From: Hyphomicrobiales bacterium
GTDB lineage: Bacteria > Pseudomonadota > Alphaproteobacteria > Rhizobiales > Rhizobiaceae
Direction of reading: 5' to 3'
NCBI GenBank assembly: GCA_900470155.1
Contig: UBZT01000029.1
Coordinates: forward strand, 1 to 52,700
DNA: 52,700 nt
The position numbers and the translations under genes were made by a program. Shown here one piece after another: positions 8,320 through 16,282 of the stretch (position 1 is its first letter; every line of letters starts with the position of its first letter). Below the pieces are notes generated by a model, which was not told the DNA's origin, ran no database searches, and saw nothing but the letters and a program-made list of their open reading frames with translations.

Positions 8320-8550
8320 CTTTGATAACATTTCACCGCAGTGGGCCTGGTGCTCAAGCAGGCTGTCGACATTCTTGACCACAGCGGAGCGCCCCAATTC
8401 ACGCCGTCGGCGCGACGAGCTTTTCACCACATACGCTGCTTTACCGACGCCGGCCCATGGCCGCTGAAAAGGCTTTTCCAAAACGTTCCTGTAGCCCCGC
8501 ATGGCTTCCGAATTCCGGAGCGCGCGAAGGGAATGCTTCCCGCAGGTGGA

Positions 8551-9045
8551 TCAAGTGTAGGCGAGCAGTCGACCGGCGAAGACGACGCCGGTCCATGCGA
8601 GCATCGACAGCCCTGCCGCGACGCGGGCGGCAAGCGGGGTCATGTTTGCGTTGGTCCACTGATCGACGTCACGATAGACGCCGTAGTGAAACACCGGCAC
8701 GTTCAGGAGGGCGATCAGGAGAAGGCCGAACTTCCATGGTGCAGCTCCGGCGCCGGCGACCACCAATGGCTGTGCGCTCAGCAAGGCGATTCCGGTGAGC
8801 ATGGCGATAACCAAGCCTATATGCGAAACGGGTAGAAGGACGCGCGCGGCCGTTGTGACGGAGACGACGCTCTGCCCGATGCCCAGCAGACGGAGATCGA
8901 AAGTGAATGCGGGACCGACGAGGAGAGCGATCCCTATGATGTGGATGGCTTCCAGTGCGGGGTAGAGGTATCCGGCATTCCGGACCGTGTCGCCAAGCGG
9001 GGAGGCTTGGAGCAGCATCAGCAAAGAGTGGAGGAAATCGGGCAT
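8551..9045 (-). CDS. Small integral membrane protein, DUF6644-like
   Basis: The 164-residue protein has four hydrophobic segments (about residues 28-55, 65-88, 97-115 and 135-158). The stretch LEAIHIIGIALLVGP followed by FDLRLLG is typical of a family of small exported-redox-cluster membrane proteins that I know as DUF6644. His residues near 35 and 75 could bind a metal or heme, but this is a guess. It lies downstream of the DUF6152 gene on the same strand (155-base gap) and is probably in the same unit. Function is unknown. Confidence 0.75.
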   Translation of the reverse strand: MPDFLHSLLMLLQASPLGDTVRNAGYLYPALEAIHIIGIALLVGPAFTFDLRLLGIGQSVVSVTTAARVLLPVSHIGLVIAMLTGIALLSAQPLVVAGAGAAPWKFGLLLIALLNVPVFHYGVYRDVDQWTNANMTPLAARVAAGLSMLAWTGVVFAGRLLAYT

Positions 9046-9200
9046 AGGTGATCCAGCCTTTGAAGGTGCTCAGCCAACAGTTGGCAGCGTGCAAGTTTGC
9101 TGACGCGACGATGCTGCGAGAACCGATCCACGTCAGCCCGCCGCCGAAGCCGCACAACGAATGTATGTCGTTTGGCCCGTTGAGTGCATTGGGAGTACGC

Positions 9201-9758
9201 TCAGTCCGGCAGAGGCGCTCGGACCGGAAGGGTGTTGCCGAGGACCTGATTCACCGGCGTCGCATCATCTCCGTACCAAAACACCACCGGGCGAAAGAGG
9301 CCGGCATCCGTCCGATTGATGTAGCCAACAGCCTGGAAGCGCTCCCCGACTCGCAGCGGACGGCCGAGACCCCACCGGCCCGACCAGGCCGGCGGTGCGA
9401 TGATGATCTCCAGCTCCGTGAGCGCACCATCGTATGAGCGCGCCGCGTTGACCCGGCTGCTGTCTTCGGGGTCCTGCAATTCTTCAGGTATCGCCAGGTC
9501 CGGAGTGTCGGCGGGCAGATCGCTGTCCAACGTGATGTCGAACTGCGAGTGCGGGTTGCCCCAGACACCTTCCGAGGAGACCGTTCCCGAGATATAGACC
9601 AGCCGGTCCGTCAGGAAGCCCGGCCACCCATGGTGAGCAAGAGCCTCTGTCACCGGACCAAGCGCGGCTGCGAGAGTGACAGCGGCGGTGGTGCACGCGG
9701 TCATGAGCATCCTTGAGCGCCTGATATCCTTGAGCGCATGTATTGCGATTGTCCTCAT
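9201..9758 (-). CDS. Exported DUF6152 family protein
   Basis: The 185-residue protein has a long signal peptide (to about residue 41, ending VTEALA) followed at once by HHGWPGF, the His-His-Gly-Trp start that marks this family. The rest is beta-rich (LVYISGTVSSEGVWGNPH, then LGRPLRVGERFQAVGYIN). The open frame extends to 9824, but ATG at 9758 has AAAGGAGAAACG just before it and yields the signal peptide. The His-His pair at the mature N-terminus may hold a metal; that is speculation. A copy of the LysR-type box lies 117 bases upstream. Confidence 0.8.
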   Translation of the reverse strand: MRTIAIHALKDIRRSRMLMTACTTAAVTLAAALGPVTEALAHHGWPGFLTDRLVYISGTVSSEGVWGNPHSQFDITLDSDLPADTPDLAIPEELQDPEDSSRVNAARSYDGALTELEIIIAPPAWSGRWGLGRPLRVGERFQAVGYINRTDAGLFRPVVFWYGDDATPVNQVLGNTLPVRAPLPD

Positions 9759-9874
9759 CTCGTTTCTCCTTTGTCGCCAGGATGGCCTTCGCCCGTGGGG
9801 CAATTCGACCTTCGGTGCTGTCATCCCTGGGTGAACTTACGCCGCACCTGGGCATAGCGTTAGGCTGGACAATT

Positions 9875-9904
9875 CACTTGGGTTGATCGACACAGCCCAT
9901 AAAT
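9875..9904 (+). promoter_or_regulatory. LysR-type regulon box, site 1
   Basis: CACTTG, then ATCGA eight positions further with TT between, then CCCATAAAT. It agrees with the site at 11318-11347 at 20 of 30 positions. It lies 117 bases before the DUF6152 start and points away from that gene, as the other three sites do relative to their genes. Confidence 0.5.
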
Positions 9905-9973
9905 CGGCTGATGAGCCGCAGGCGGCGGGCCTCTCCCGCCCAAGGCTCCCCAAGTCATGACACTGCGGCACGG

Positions 9974-10723
9974 TCATTCGGTCCGCTTGTCGAGCACATC
10001 GCGCAGTACCGGACCCGCGGAGAAGGCAGTCGGCCAGCCCGAGTAAAATGCGAGATGAGCAACGACCTCACCAGCTTCCGCTGGCGTGACGCCGTTGTTC
10101 AGGGCGCGATTGAGGTGACCCGCCAGTTGGCCGGTCTGGCCAAGCGCGATGAGCGACGTGATGGTGACGAGGCTCCTGTCACGTGGCGCAAGATCGGGCC
10201 GCAACCAAATCTCCGAAAACAACGGCTCGGTCGTAAATTTCGCAAGTCCGGGCGATGCGTCTCCAAGGAGACCAGCCACCGCAGCCACCCGTGCGGCCTC
10301 GCCTTCAACGTTCTGAGACAGAAAGTCGACGTCCCGGCCTGGCAGACTGTCTGTCGAGATCCCGCGCGCTGCAAATACCCGCTCGACCGCCGGCGCGGCG
10401 TTGTTGGCGCTGCCCAAACCGGCATAGAAGGCGAGATGGAGGACCGTTTCGGAGATTTCGGCTGGTTTCACGCCGTTGGCCAGCGCGCGTTCGACTTCGG
10501 CGTCGAGAGATGCCCCATAACCCCGCGCGATAAGGGCTGAAATGGTCACCAGGCTTCGGTCGCGCGGTCCAAGCTCGGTCCGCTTCCAGAGCTGCCCCTC
10601 CACGACATCTCGCATGTAGGCTGAAAGTGCCGGGTTTGCCGTGCCCTGGGAGGTGCCTGCCTCCTGCGCCAGGGCAGGAGCAGCGATGCTCGCGGCGAGA
10701 ACCAGAGTCGAAAGTGCTTTCAT
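9974..10723 (-). CDS. Exported tandem carboxymuconolactone-decarboxylase-like protein
   Basis: The 249-residue protein has a signal peptide (MKALSTLVLAASIAAPALAQ) and two copies of the carboxymuconolactone decarboxylase/AhpD fold. Each copy contains a 'PRDRSLVTI' helix (GPRDRSLVTISALIARG and APRDRSLVTITSLIALG), an 'NGVxPAE' turn and 'LAFYxGW/LG'. The Cys-x-x-Cys of peroxidase-type members is absent, so a peroxidase role is unlikely. I chose ATG at 10723 (AGGAAAGG upstream, gives the signal peptide) over the longer frame to 10846. It follows the cupin gene after 16 bases and is probably co-transcribed with it. Confidence 0.87.
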   Translation of the reverse strand: MKALSTLVLAASIAAPALAQEAGTSQGTANPALSAYMRDVVEGQLWKRTELGPRDRSLVTISALIARGYGASLDAEVERALANGVKPAEISETVLHLAFYAGLGSANNAAPAVERVFAARGISTDSLPGRDVDFLSQNVEGEAARVAAVAGLLGDASPGLAKFTTEPLFSEIWLRPDLAPRDRSLVTITSLIALGQTGQLAGHLNRALNNGVTPAEAGEVVAHLAFYSGWPTAFSAGPVLRDVLDKRTE

Positions 10724-10739
10724 GATCATCATCCTTTCC

Positions 10740-11219
10740 TCAGCCGCCATAGGTTTCGTCGGTGACCTGCTCCAGCCAATCGACACCGCTACCGTCAACG
10801 ACGGGCGTGATCGCGATGTGCGACATCGAGTTGGTCGCGCTGGCACCGTGCCAGTGGCGGACGTTGGGCGGGAAACGGACGACGTCGCCAGCCTTGACCT
10901 CCAGTTTCTCGGCGCCCTCCTGTTGAACCCAGCCGACGCCCGACAGGATCACGAGTGTCTGCCCCGCAGGGTGGGTGTGCCAAGCCGTACGGGCGCCGGG
11001 CGTGAACTCGACCACTGCACCGCTTGGGTTGCTGAGTTCGGTTGCCGCGAACAGTGGCGTAACGGTCACGGTACCAACGAAGCTGGAGGCAGGACCTGCG
11101 ACCGATGCGCGGTCCCCGCTTGAAGACACTTCGGTCGTCCGCGGTGCCTCGGCGAACGCTGCAGACGCAGCAAGAAGACTGGCCGTCAGGGTAGAGGTCA
11201 GGTTCATCGTTGAGTTCAT
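10740..11219 (-). CDS. Exported single-domain cupin protein
   Basis: The 159-residue protein has a signal peptide (to about residue 24, ASAAFA) and a cupin barrel. The metal-binding motif 1 is visible as AWHTHPAGQTLVILSG, and motif 2 as GDVVRFPPNVRHWHGA. Such proteins are often found next to carboxymuconolactone-decarboxylase-like and hydrolase genes in LysR-controlled clusters. ATG at 11219 is preferred over GTG at 11222. It is the first gene of the cupin-CMD unit, with LysR box site 2 located 99 bases upstream. Confidence 0.87.
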   Translation of the reverse strand: MNSTMNLTSTLTASLLAASAAFAEAPRTTEVSSSGDRASVAGPASSFVGTVTVTPLFAATELSNPSGAVVEFTPGARTAWHTHPAGQTLVILSGVGWVQQEGAEKLEVKAGDVVRFPPNVRHWHGASATNSMSHIAITPVVDGSGVDWLEQVTDETYGG

Positions 11220-11317
11220 CACGCAATCATCCTTCGTTGCTGTGGCGAGGCGATCCCACCACTTCTCTCAGAGATCGAACATAAGTCTCAGCACTCCGAT
11301 GATTACCGGCAGAAAAT

Positions 11318-11347
11318 CACTTGCATTAATCGATGTGAGCCATGAAT
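11318..11347 (+). promoter_or_regulatory. LysR-type regulon box, site 2
   Basis: CACTTGCATTAATCGATGTG followed by AGCCATGAAT; a dyad is centred on ATTAAT with outer CAC/GTG. It lies in the divergent space between the cupin and LysR genes, where LysR-type regulators commonly bind. The same GCCATGAAT tail occurs at site 3 where no gene starts, so the ATG at 11342 is more likely part of the site than a start codon. Confidence 0.6.
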
Positions 11348-11374
11348 GTGTCCTCGTCGCAAAGAGGGTTCGAC

Positions 11375-12271
11375 GTGCCGAGACAGGATTTCAACGACTT
11401 GCTGTGGTTCCTGGCCGTGGCCGAGGAAAAGAGCTTTACGCGTGCCGCGGCCAAGCTCGGTATCACCCAGTCGACGCTGTCCCACACCATCAAGCGCCTC
11501 GAATCCCGTATGGGCATCCGCCTGCTGACGCGCACGACGCGCAGCGTGGGAACGACCGAGGCCGGCGAGCGGCTCCGGCTGTCACTCGGGCCGCGCGTCA
11601 CCGAGATAGAGGCAGAAATCGACTCGTTGATGGAGTTCCGTGACAAACCGGCCGGCACGATCCGGTTGACGTTGTCCGACCATGCATACGAGACGCTTGT
11701 CTGGCCGAAGCTTCGCCCGGTGCTGAGCGCCTATCCCGACGTGAAAGTCGAGTTCAGTCTCGACAACGGTTTCCGCAACATTGTCGAGGAAGGGTTCGAT
11801 GCGGGCGTTCGACTGGGGGAAAGCGTCGAGAAGGATATGATCGCGGTCCGGATCGGCCCGGACTGGCGCCTCGTTGCTGTCGCTGCGCCCTCCTATTTCG
11901 ACACCAGGCCGATACCCACCCATCCGCAGGATCTCGTCGGCCACAATTGCATTGGCATGCGCCAAGATCGGGCAGGCGGGTTATACGCCTGGGAGTTCGA
12001 AAAGGATGGGCAGGAATTGCGCGTCCGGGTTGACGGGCAACTGACCTACGGAACATCCATGGCGATGGTCGATGCCGCATTGGCAGGATATGGCATTGCA
12101 TACGTTCCCGATGACATCGTCCAGCACTATGTCAAATCCGGAGAGCTGACACAGGTTTTGGACGATTGGAGCACGCCCTTTCCCGGCTACTACCTCTATT
12201 TCCCCAGCCGTCGACAGAGCTTGCCGTCGTTCAGGGTTATCGTTGAGGCGCTGAAGCATGGTGGGAGCTGA
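11375..12271 (+). CDS. LysR-family transcriptional regulator
   Basis: The protein has the usual N-terminal winged helix (FNDLLWFLAVAEEKSFTRAA then LGITQSTLSHTIKRLESRMG) and a substrate-binding domain (residues about 90-290). I prefer GTG at 11375 (298 residues), preceded by AGAGGG, because the ATG at 11342 lies inside a motif that is conserved at other sites without a gene. The longer form would have 309 residues. It is divergent from the cupin-CMD genes and followed by a hydrolase gene. Four matching boxes suggest that it controls four units from 9.2 to 17.5 kb. The inducer is unknown. Confidence 0.9.
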   Translation: MPRQDFNDLLWFLAVAEEKSFTRAAAKLGITQSTLSHTIKRLESRMGIRLLTRTTRSVGTTEAGERLRLSLGPRVTEIEAEIDSLMEFRDKPAGTIRLTLSDHAYETLVWPKLRPVLSAYPDVKVEFSLDNGFRNIVEEGFDAGVRLGESVEKDMIAVRIGPDWRLVAVAAPSYFDTRPIPTHPQDLVGHNCIGMRQDRAGGLYAWEFEKDGQELRVRVDGQLTYGTSMAMVDAALAGYGIAYVPDDIVQHYVKSGELTQVLDDWSTPFPGYYLYFPSRRQSLPSFRVIVEALKHGGS

Positions 12272-12288
12272 CCCAATTCAATTTCGCC

Positions 12289-12318
12289 ATTCATGGCTCA
12301 GGTCGATTAATTCAATCG
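12289..12318 (-). promoter_or_regulatory. LysR-type regulon box, site 3
   Basis: Read on the minus strand it is CGATTGAATTAATCGACCTG then AGCCATGAAT, identical to site 2 at 25 of 30 positions. It lies 77 bases before the hydrolase start, pointing away from it. Confidence 0.6.
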
Positions 12319-12394
12319 GATATTGCTGGATTATCCAAGTTATGCCTTTGGCCTAAGTTCGTGCTGTCCCCACGACCAACCAAGGAGCAGCACA

Positions 12395-13480
12395 GTGACT
12401 GACGCCTCGATAAATACCAACTCCATCCAGATGACTCGACGCGGCCTTGTAAAGGCGACCGGAGTGGGTGTCGCCACCGCCGGCCTCTTGACCTTCGTCT
12501 CGTCCTCCGCGTCGGCGCAAATGTCGACCGAGTGGGACAAGACGTTCCCCAAGAGCGACGGCGTCGATCATCAGAAGGTCACCTTCACCAACCGCTACGG
12601 CATCAGACTTTCGGGTGACCTCTACCTGCCGGCCGACCGCGGCGACGCGCGGCTGCCCGCGCTTGCCGTCTCCGGCCCCTTCGGCGCCGTGAAGGAGCAG
12701 TCTTCCGGCCTCTATGCGCAGACCCTGGCCGAACGCGGCTTTGTCGCTCTTGCTTTCGACCCATCCTTCATCGGTGAAAGCGGTGGCGGCACGCACGCGG
12801 TCGCCTCGCCTGACATCAATACCGAGGACTTCATGGCCGCCGTCGACTTCCTCGGCCTGCATGCTTCCGTCGATCGCGAGCGCATCGGCCTCATGGCCGT
12901 CTGCGGCCTGTCCGGCATGGCACTCAACGCCGCCGCCGTGGACAAGCGCGTCAAGGCGGTCGCTGTTGCCAGCATGTACGATATGTCGCGTGTGATGGCC
13001 CGCGGCTACTACGACGCGATGACCCCGGAGGAGCGCGCCGACATGCTGGAGAAGATCAGCCGGCAACGCTGGGAGGATGCAGAGGAGGTGACGCCCGCTT
13101 TCGCCGGTGGCCTGCCGGAGACCCTCGACGGCGTCGACAATCCGGTCGTCCGCATGTACTGGGATTACTACAAGACGGATCGTGGCTTCCATCCGCGTTC
13201 GCTGAATTCGACCACCGGCTGGACCGTCACCAACCCGCTGTCCTTCATGAACATGCCGATGATGACCTATATCAAAGAGATCGCACCGCGCCCGGTCCTT
13301 TTGATCGCCGGCGAGAACGCCCACTCGCGCTATTTCAGTGAGGACGCTTACAAGGCTGCGGCAGAGCCGAAGGAACTGATGATCATCCCGGGTGTCGATC
13401 ACGTTGCGCTCTACGACCGGATGGACGTAATTCCGTTCGACAAGTTGCAGTCATTCTTCGAGCAGAACCTCGTAGCCTGA
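12395..13480 (+). CDS. Tat-exported alpha/beta hydrolase (dienelactone-hydrolase-like)
   Basis: The 361-residue protein starts at GTG 12395, which has GGAG seven bases upstream. A twin-arginine signal (MTRRGLVKATGVGVATAGLL, residues about 14-33) ends near ASAQ, so the enzyme folds before export. The body is an alpha/beta hydrolase: an oxyanion strand ALAVSGPFGAV, DPSFIGESGG, an elbow reading VCGLSGMAL in place of the usual GxSxG, and the histidine in GVDHVALYD near the end. The elbow resembles the YcjY group of poorly known hydrolases. It stands alone between LysR box site 3 and a terminator, so it is probably a single-gene unit. Confidence 0.88.
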   Translation: MTDASINTNSIQMTRRGLVKATGVGVATAGLLTFVSSSASAQMSTEWDKTFPKSDGVDHQKVTFTNRYGIRLSGDLYLPADRGDARLPALAVSGPFGAVKEQSSGLYAQTLAERGFVALAFDPSFIGESGGGTHAVASPDINTEDFMAAVDFLGLHASVDRERIGLMAVCGLSGMALNAAAVDKRVKAVAVASMYDMSRVMARGYYDAMTPEERADMLEKISRQRWEDAEEVTPAFAGGLPETLDGVDNPVVRMYWDYYKTDRGFHPRSLNSTTGWTVTNPLSFMNMPMMTYIKEIAPRPVLLIAGENAHSRYFSEDAYKAAAEPKELMIIPGVDHVALYDRMDVIPFDKLQSFFEQNLVA

Positions 13481-13503
13481 TCTTTGAGACGGCAGGAATT
13501 TTG

Positions 13504-13533
13504 AACCCCGGCCTGCAACGCAGGTCGGGGTTT
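13504..13533 (+). terminator. Rho-independent terminator after the hydrolase gene
   Basis: CCCCGGCCTGC, loop AAC, GCAGGTCGGGG, then TTTT. It lies 24 bases after the stop codon. Confidence 0.8.
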
Positions 13534-13804
13534 TCCGCGACCTGTGGTCACTGCGTTCGCTGGATAGCACAGCAAAAAGCGATCGCGCCGGGACTGGGAT
13601 GAACAAGGAAGTAGCGGAATCCCAAGAGCGTATATCCTCCCGCTGCCATGACCGGGCCGGGCATTCGTCATCAGATTAAGATCGGCCCAACACCCCGACC
13701 ACCTTGTCGATGGTCGCCGCATGATAAATCAACAGGCAGCGCGGCAGGTGCCAGGGAACCTTGTGGTAATTCTGGTCCAGGCGGCTACGCGACCGAGCAA
13801 GCCG
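13534..13804. other. Gene-free stretch between convergent units
   Basis: This lies between the hydrolase terminator and the end of the DUF4405 gene on the other strand. A 33-codon open frame on the minus strand (about 13651-13550) has no recognisable product. I see no repeat or RNA gene. Confidence 0.35.
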
Positions 13805-14503
13805 TCATAACCTGCGTGGCGCAGGTCCTCTACGCGACCGTTGCAGATCAACGATCACCATGAGGTAGTGGGTGATGATGGCGGGAAGCGCAATGACGCC
13901 CGCCCAATACCCAAAGAATGGCGCGACGGACGCGGTGAAGTCCCAAAAGTCGAGGCTGTAGGTGAAGGTCAGCTTGCCCCAGACGCCGAGCACCCAGAAA
14001 CTCCACGTGCCGAATCCGGCAAGAGCCAGCGCCGCCGTGCGGAGCAGCCACGTTCTCGTGGCACTGCCAGAGGGACGACCTGAGATCAAGCGCAGCAACA
14101 TCATCACGCGTGTCCAGTGGAGGCCCAGATGTATACCGACAACGACCATCACCCAGTAGGCCGAAAACCAATGGATCTCACGCAGCAATGTGCTGTCCGG
14201 GAGTGGAAGGAAGGCCAGCAGCGATTTTGAAATGAAGACGCTCGTCACCAGAAGCACCGCCATGTTGGCGATGAGGAGCATGTGCAGCAGCACCGTGAAC
14301 ATCCGGCGACCGTTATAGCGGCCGCGAAACAGGTTCGCGAACCATGAACGGTTCAGGGTGATGTGCCAGGCAATCAGGACGAACACCGCCACGCCGAAGA
14401 TCTCGTGCGGTACGTTATCGAGCCACCAATAGGCGAGCGACAAGAGTAGCAGCCCCGCCATTGCAAGAGGAACCAGGAGCCGATGGACGGAGTTCATGAC
14501 CAT
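13805..14503 (-). CDS. DUF4405 / cytochrome b561-like membrane protein
   Basis: The 232-residue membrane protein has about five to six hydrophobic segments and histidines placed as in b-type heme membrane proteins: WHITLNRSW, VLLHMLLIAN, IHWFSAYW with GIHLGLHW, and ITHYLMVI near the end. I take ATG at 14503 as the start; the frame continues to 14668 but that part overlaps the cytochrome gene. It follows the cytochrome P460-family gene after 16 bases. The pair could pass electrons from a periplasmic heme protein across the membrane; this is inference. Confidence 0.82.
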   Translation of the reverse strand: MVMNSVHRLLVPLAMAGLLLLSLAYWWLDNVPHEIFGVAVFVLIAWHITLNRSWFANLFRGRYNGRRMFTVLLHMLLIANMAVLLVTSVFISKSLLAFLPLPDSTLLREIHWFSAYWVMVVVGIHLGLHWTRVMMLLRLISGRPSGSATRTWLLRTAALALAGFGTWSFWVLGVWGKLTFTYSLDFWDFTASVAPFFGYWAGVIALPAIITHYLMVIVDLQRSRRGPAPRRL

Positions 14504-14519
14504 GACGGACGTCCCCGCG

Positions 14520-14999
14520 CTACAGGGGATCGTCATCTGACATGGCGCCGTCATGCGTGAACATGAACTGCTGATCCTGGCGTGACTGATGACAGGAGTA
14601 GCAGCGGGCCACGTTCTCGTCGGCCTTGACCGAGCGATCGGGCCGGAACCACTGATATTCCCATTCATCCTCGCCCGGGCCGATCTTCTGGCCGACGAGA
14701 TAACGTGTCAGCACGTCGCTCTGGTAGTCAACCAGGACCATGTGCGTTCCAGTGGGGACTGGTTGCCCCGCCCGGAGCGCATCGAGTGCTTCGCGGCTTG
14801 TGAGCATATGCTCACGTGTAATTCCGCGGCGCACGGTCGTGTAGTGCTCCAACTGCTCGATCGGCGGGAATGTTACAGCATTTTCCGCAGCGAAGGCCGG
14901 CGTGGGGCCGGTTGCTTCGGGGAGGGCCAGGTAGCCTGCGACGAGGGCCGCTGCTCCGCAGAGGCAAGCCACGCTGGCGTGCAAGATTCTCATGTTCAT
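14520..14999 (-). CDS. Exported cytochrome P460-family heme protein
   Basis: The 159-residue protein has an N-terminal signal sequence (residues about 1-37, ending FAA). Its body fits the cytochrome P460 family: YTTVRRGITREHMLTS, HMVLVDYQSDVLTRY, EWEYQWFRPD, and near the C-terminus a single c-type heme site C-Y-S-C-H. Family members oxidise hydroxylamine or bind NO, but many have no known substrate. It lies 16 bases before the DUF4405 membrane gene and 60 bases after the cyclophilin-like gene on the same strand, so a joint transcript is likely. Confidence 0.83.
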   Translation of the reverse strand: MNMRILHASVACLCGAAALVAGYLALPEATGPTPAFAAENAVTFPPIEQLEHYTTVRRGITREHMLTSREALDALRAGQPVPTGTHMVLVDYQSDVLTRYLVGQKIGPGEDEWEYQWFRPDRSVKADENVARCYSCHQSRQDQQFMFTHDGAMSDDDPL

Positions 15000-15059
15000 G
15001 GGCGTCCTTCGGCTTGAATAGGCCGATCAGTGTTGACAGGGAAGGTGTATGACGCGGGC

Positions 15060-15467
15060 CTATCTGGCCCGGTCGATCCGCACCGTGACCGGCCCCGGCC
15101 GATCGAACAGCGACGCGTCGCCCTCGATGCGGCCGAGAATAACGATCCCGGGTCGCGGGACGCTCCCGTCTCGATAGTAGATCACGAAGTCGGTCGAGGC
15201 CCAGAGCCCGAGCGTGCCGTTGCGGAAGCCCTGCTGGCGTTCTGCCTGCGGCAGCGAAGCGGGCAGGTTGCCCGTCTTCTCCTGACGAAGATGATCGGTC
15301 ATCTCCAACGTCACGGGCAGCATTTCCAGCAAAGCCTTCGTCGCTGCATTTTCGACCAGTTCGGCGTTCAGATTTCCCCACGGGGAGGAGATCACGATTT
15401 TTTCCTGTGCCATGGCGGTTCCCGTAAACAGTAGTGTGACGATTGCACTTGTAAGAATCGTGCGCAT
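15060..15467 (-). CDS. Exported cyclophilin-like fold protein
   Basis: The 135-residue protein has a clear signal peptide (MRTILTSAIVTLLFTGTAMA) and then the sequence pattern of the small 'cyclophilin-like fold' family: residues LPVTLEMTDHLRQEKTGNLP, and GTLGLWASTDFVIYYRDG followed by RPGIVILGRIEGD. These proteins lack peptidyl-prolyl isomerase residues and their role is unknown; they often sit beside SDR and LysR genes as here. The start lies 6 bases after the stop of the SDR gene, so the two are coupled. Confidence 0.85.
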   Translation of the reverse strand: MRTILTSAIVTLLFTGTAMAQEKIVISSPWGNLNAELVENAATKALLEMLPVTLEMTDHLRQEKTGNLPASLPQAERQQGFRNGTLGLWASTDFVIYYRDGSVPRPGIVILGRIEGDASLFDRPGPVTVRIDRAR

Positions 15468-15473
15468 GGCGGC

Positions 15474-16220
15474 TCAAAGCTCCTGGGCTGTGGGGCGGAA
15501 GACGATCTCGTTGACATCGACGTCATCGGGCTGGCTCACGGCAAAAGCGACCATGCGCGCGAAGCTCTCGGCGGGGATGCCGACCTTGCCGACATAGTCC
15601 TGGTTCGCCGATTGGACGTCCGCTTCGCTAATATGGTCCAGAAGTTCCGTCGTGACCGCGCCGGGCGAAATCAGCGTCGTCCGGATGTTGTACGGCTTCA
15701 CCTCCTGGCGCAGCCCTTCCGTCAGGCCGCGGAGCGCGAACTTTGTCGCGGAATAGACTGCAGAGGCCGGAAAGACTTTGTAGGCGGCGACCGACGCCGT
15801 GGTGATGATGTGGCCTGACTTCCGCTCTTGCATGTGGGGAAGAACCGCAGCGATGCCGTGGAGTACGCCTCGCAGGTTGACGTCGATCATTTGGTTCCAC
15901 TCGTCCACCTTCAACCGCTCAAGCGGCGAAAGGGGCATCAAACCGGCATTGTTCATGAGAACATCGATGCGCCCGAAAGCGTCTATGGCCGCCTTTGCCA
16001 GACGTTGCATATCCTCCAGCCTGGTCACGTCGGTCTCGACCGCGATGGCCTGTCCGCCGGACCCGGTGATATCGTCCACGATCCCCTCGATCCTGTCGGT
16101 CCGCCGCGCTGCCAGGACAATGCTTGCCCCATGGCCTGCAAGGTGGCGGGCAGCCGCCGCGCCCATACCACTCGAAGCTCCGGTGACGATGATTACTTTT
16201 CCTGCGATGTTGTTGGTCAT
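15474..16220 (-). CDS. Short-chain dehydrogenase/reductase
   Basis: The 248-residue cytosolic oxidoreductase has the classical SDR marks: cofactor loop TGASSGMG, ARRTDR after strand 2 (favouring NADP), NNAG, a catalytic Ser in TTASVAAYK, and Y-S-A-T-K. The substrate cannot be told. ATG at 16220 follows CAGGAAAG and gives the normal N-terminus (MTNNIAGKVIIVTGAS); the frame upstream to 16379 overlaps the MFS gene. It lies between the MFS gene and the cyclophilin-like gene, all on one strand. Confidence 0.9.
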   Translation of the reverse strand: MTNNIAGKVIIVTGASSGMGAAAARHLAGHGASIVLAARRTDRIEGIVDDITGSGGQAIAVETDVTRLEDMQRLAKAAIDAFGRIDVLMNNAGLMPLSPLERLKVDEWNQMIDVNLRGVLHGIAAVLPHMQERKSGHIITTASVAAYKVFPASAVYSATKFALRGLTEGLRQEVKPYNIRTTLISPGAVTTELLDHISEADVQSANQDYVGKVGIPAESFARMVAFAVSQPDDVDVNEIVFRPTAQEL

Positions 16221-16282
16221 TTGCTTTCCTGAGGTTTGTCGTTTTGGTGCCCAAGGTAGATCGGGGCGGAAAGATGGATGGA

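Larger units (their letters stand above)
8192..8550. other. Gene-free stretch of about 360 bases
   Basis: It holds the promoter of the antitoxin-toxin operon (8213-8241) and one repeat copy (8300-8319). Short open frames on both strands look like neither known proteins nor a common codon pattern, so I call no gene here. Confidence 0.4.

Noticed and set aside
12353..13402. 349-codon minus frame opposite the hydrolase
   Set aside because: Shadow frame; the plus frame has a Tat signal, a hydrolase pattern, an upstream box and a terminator.
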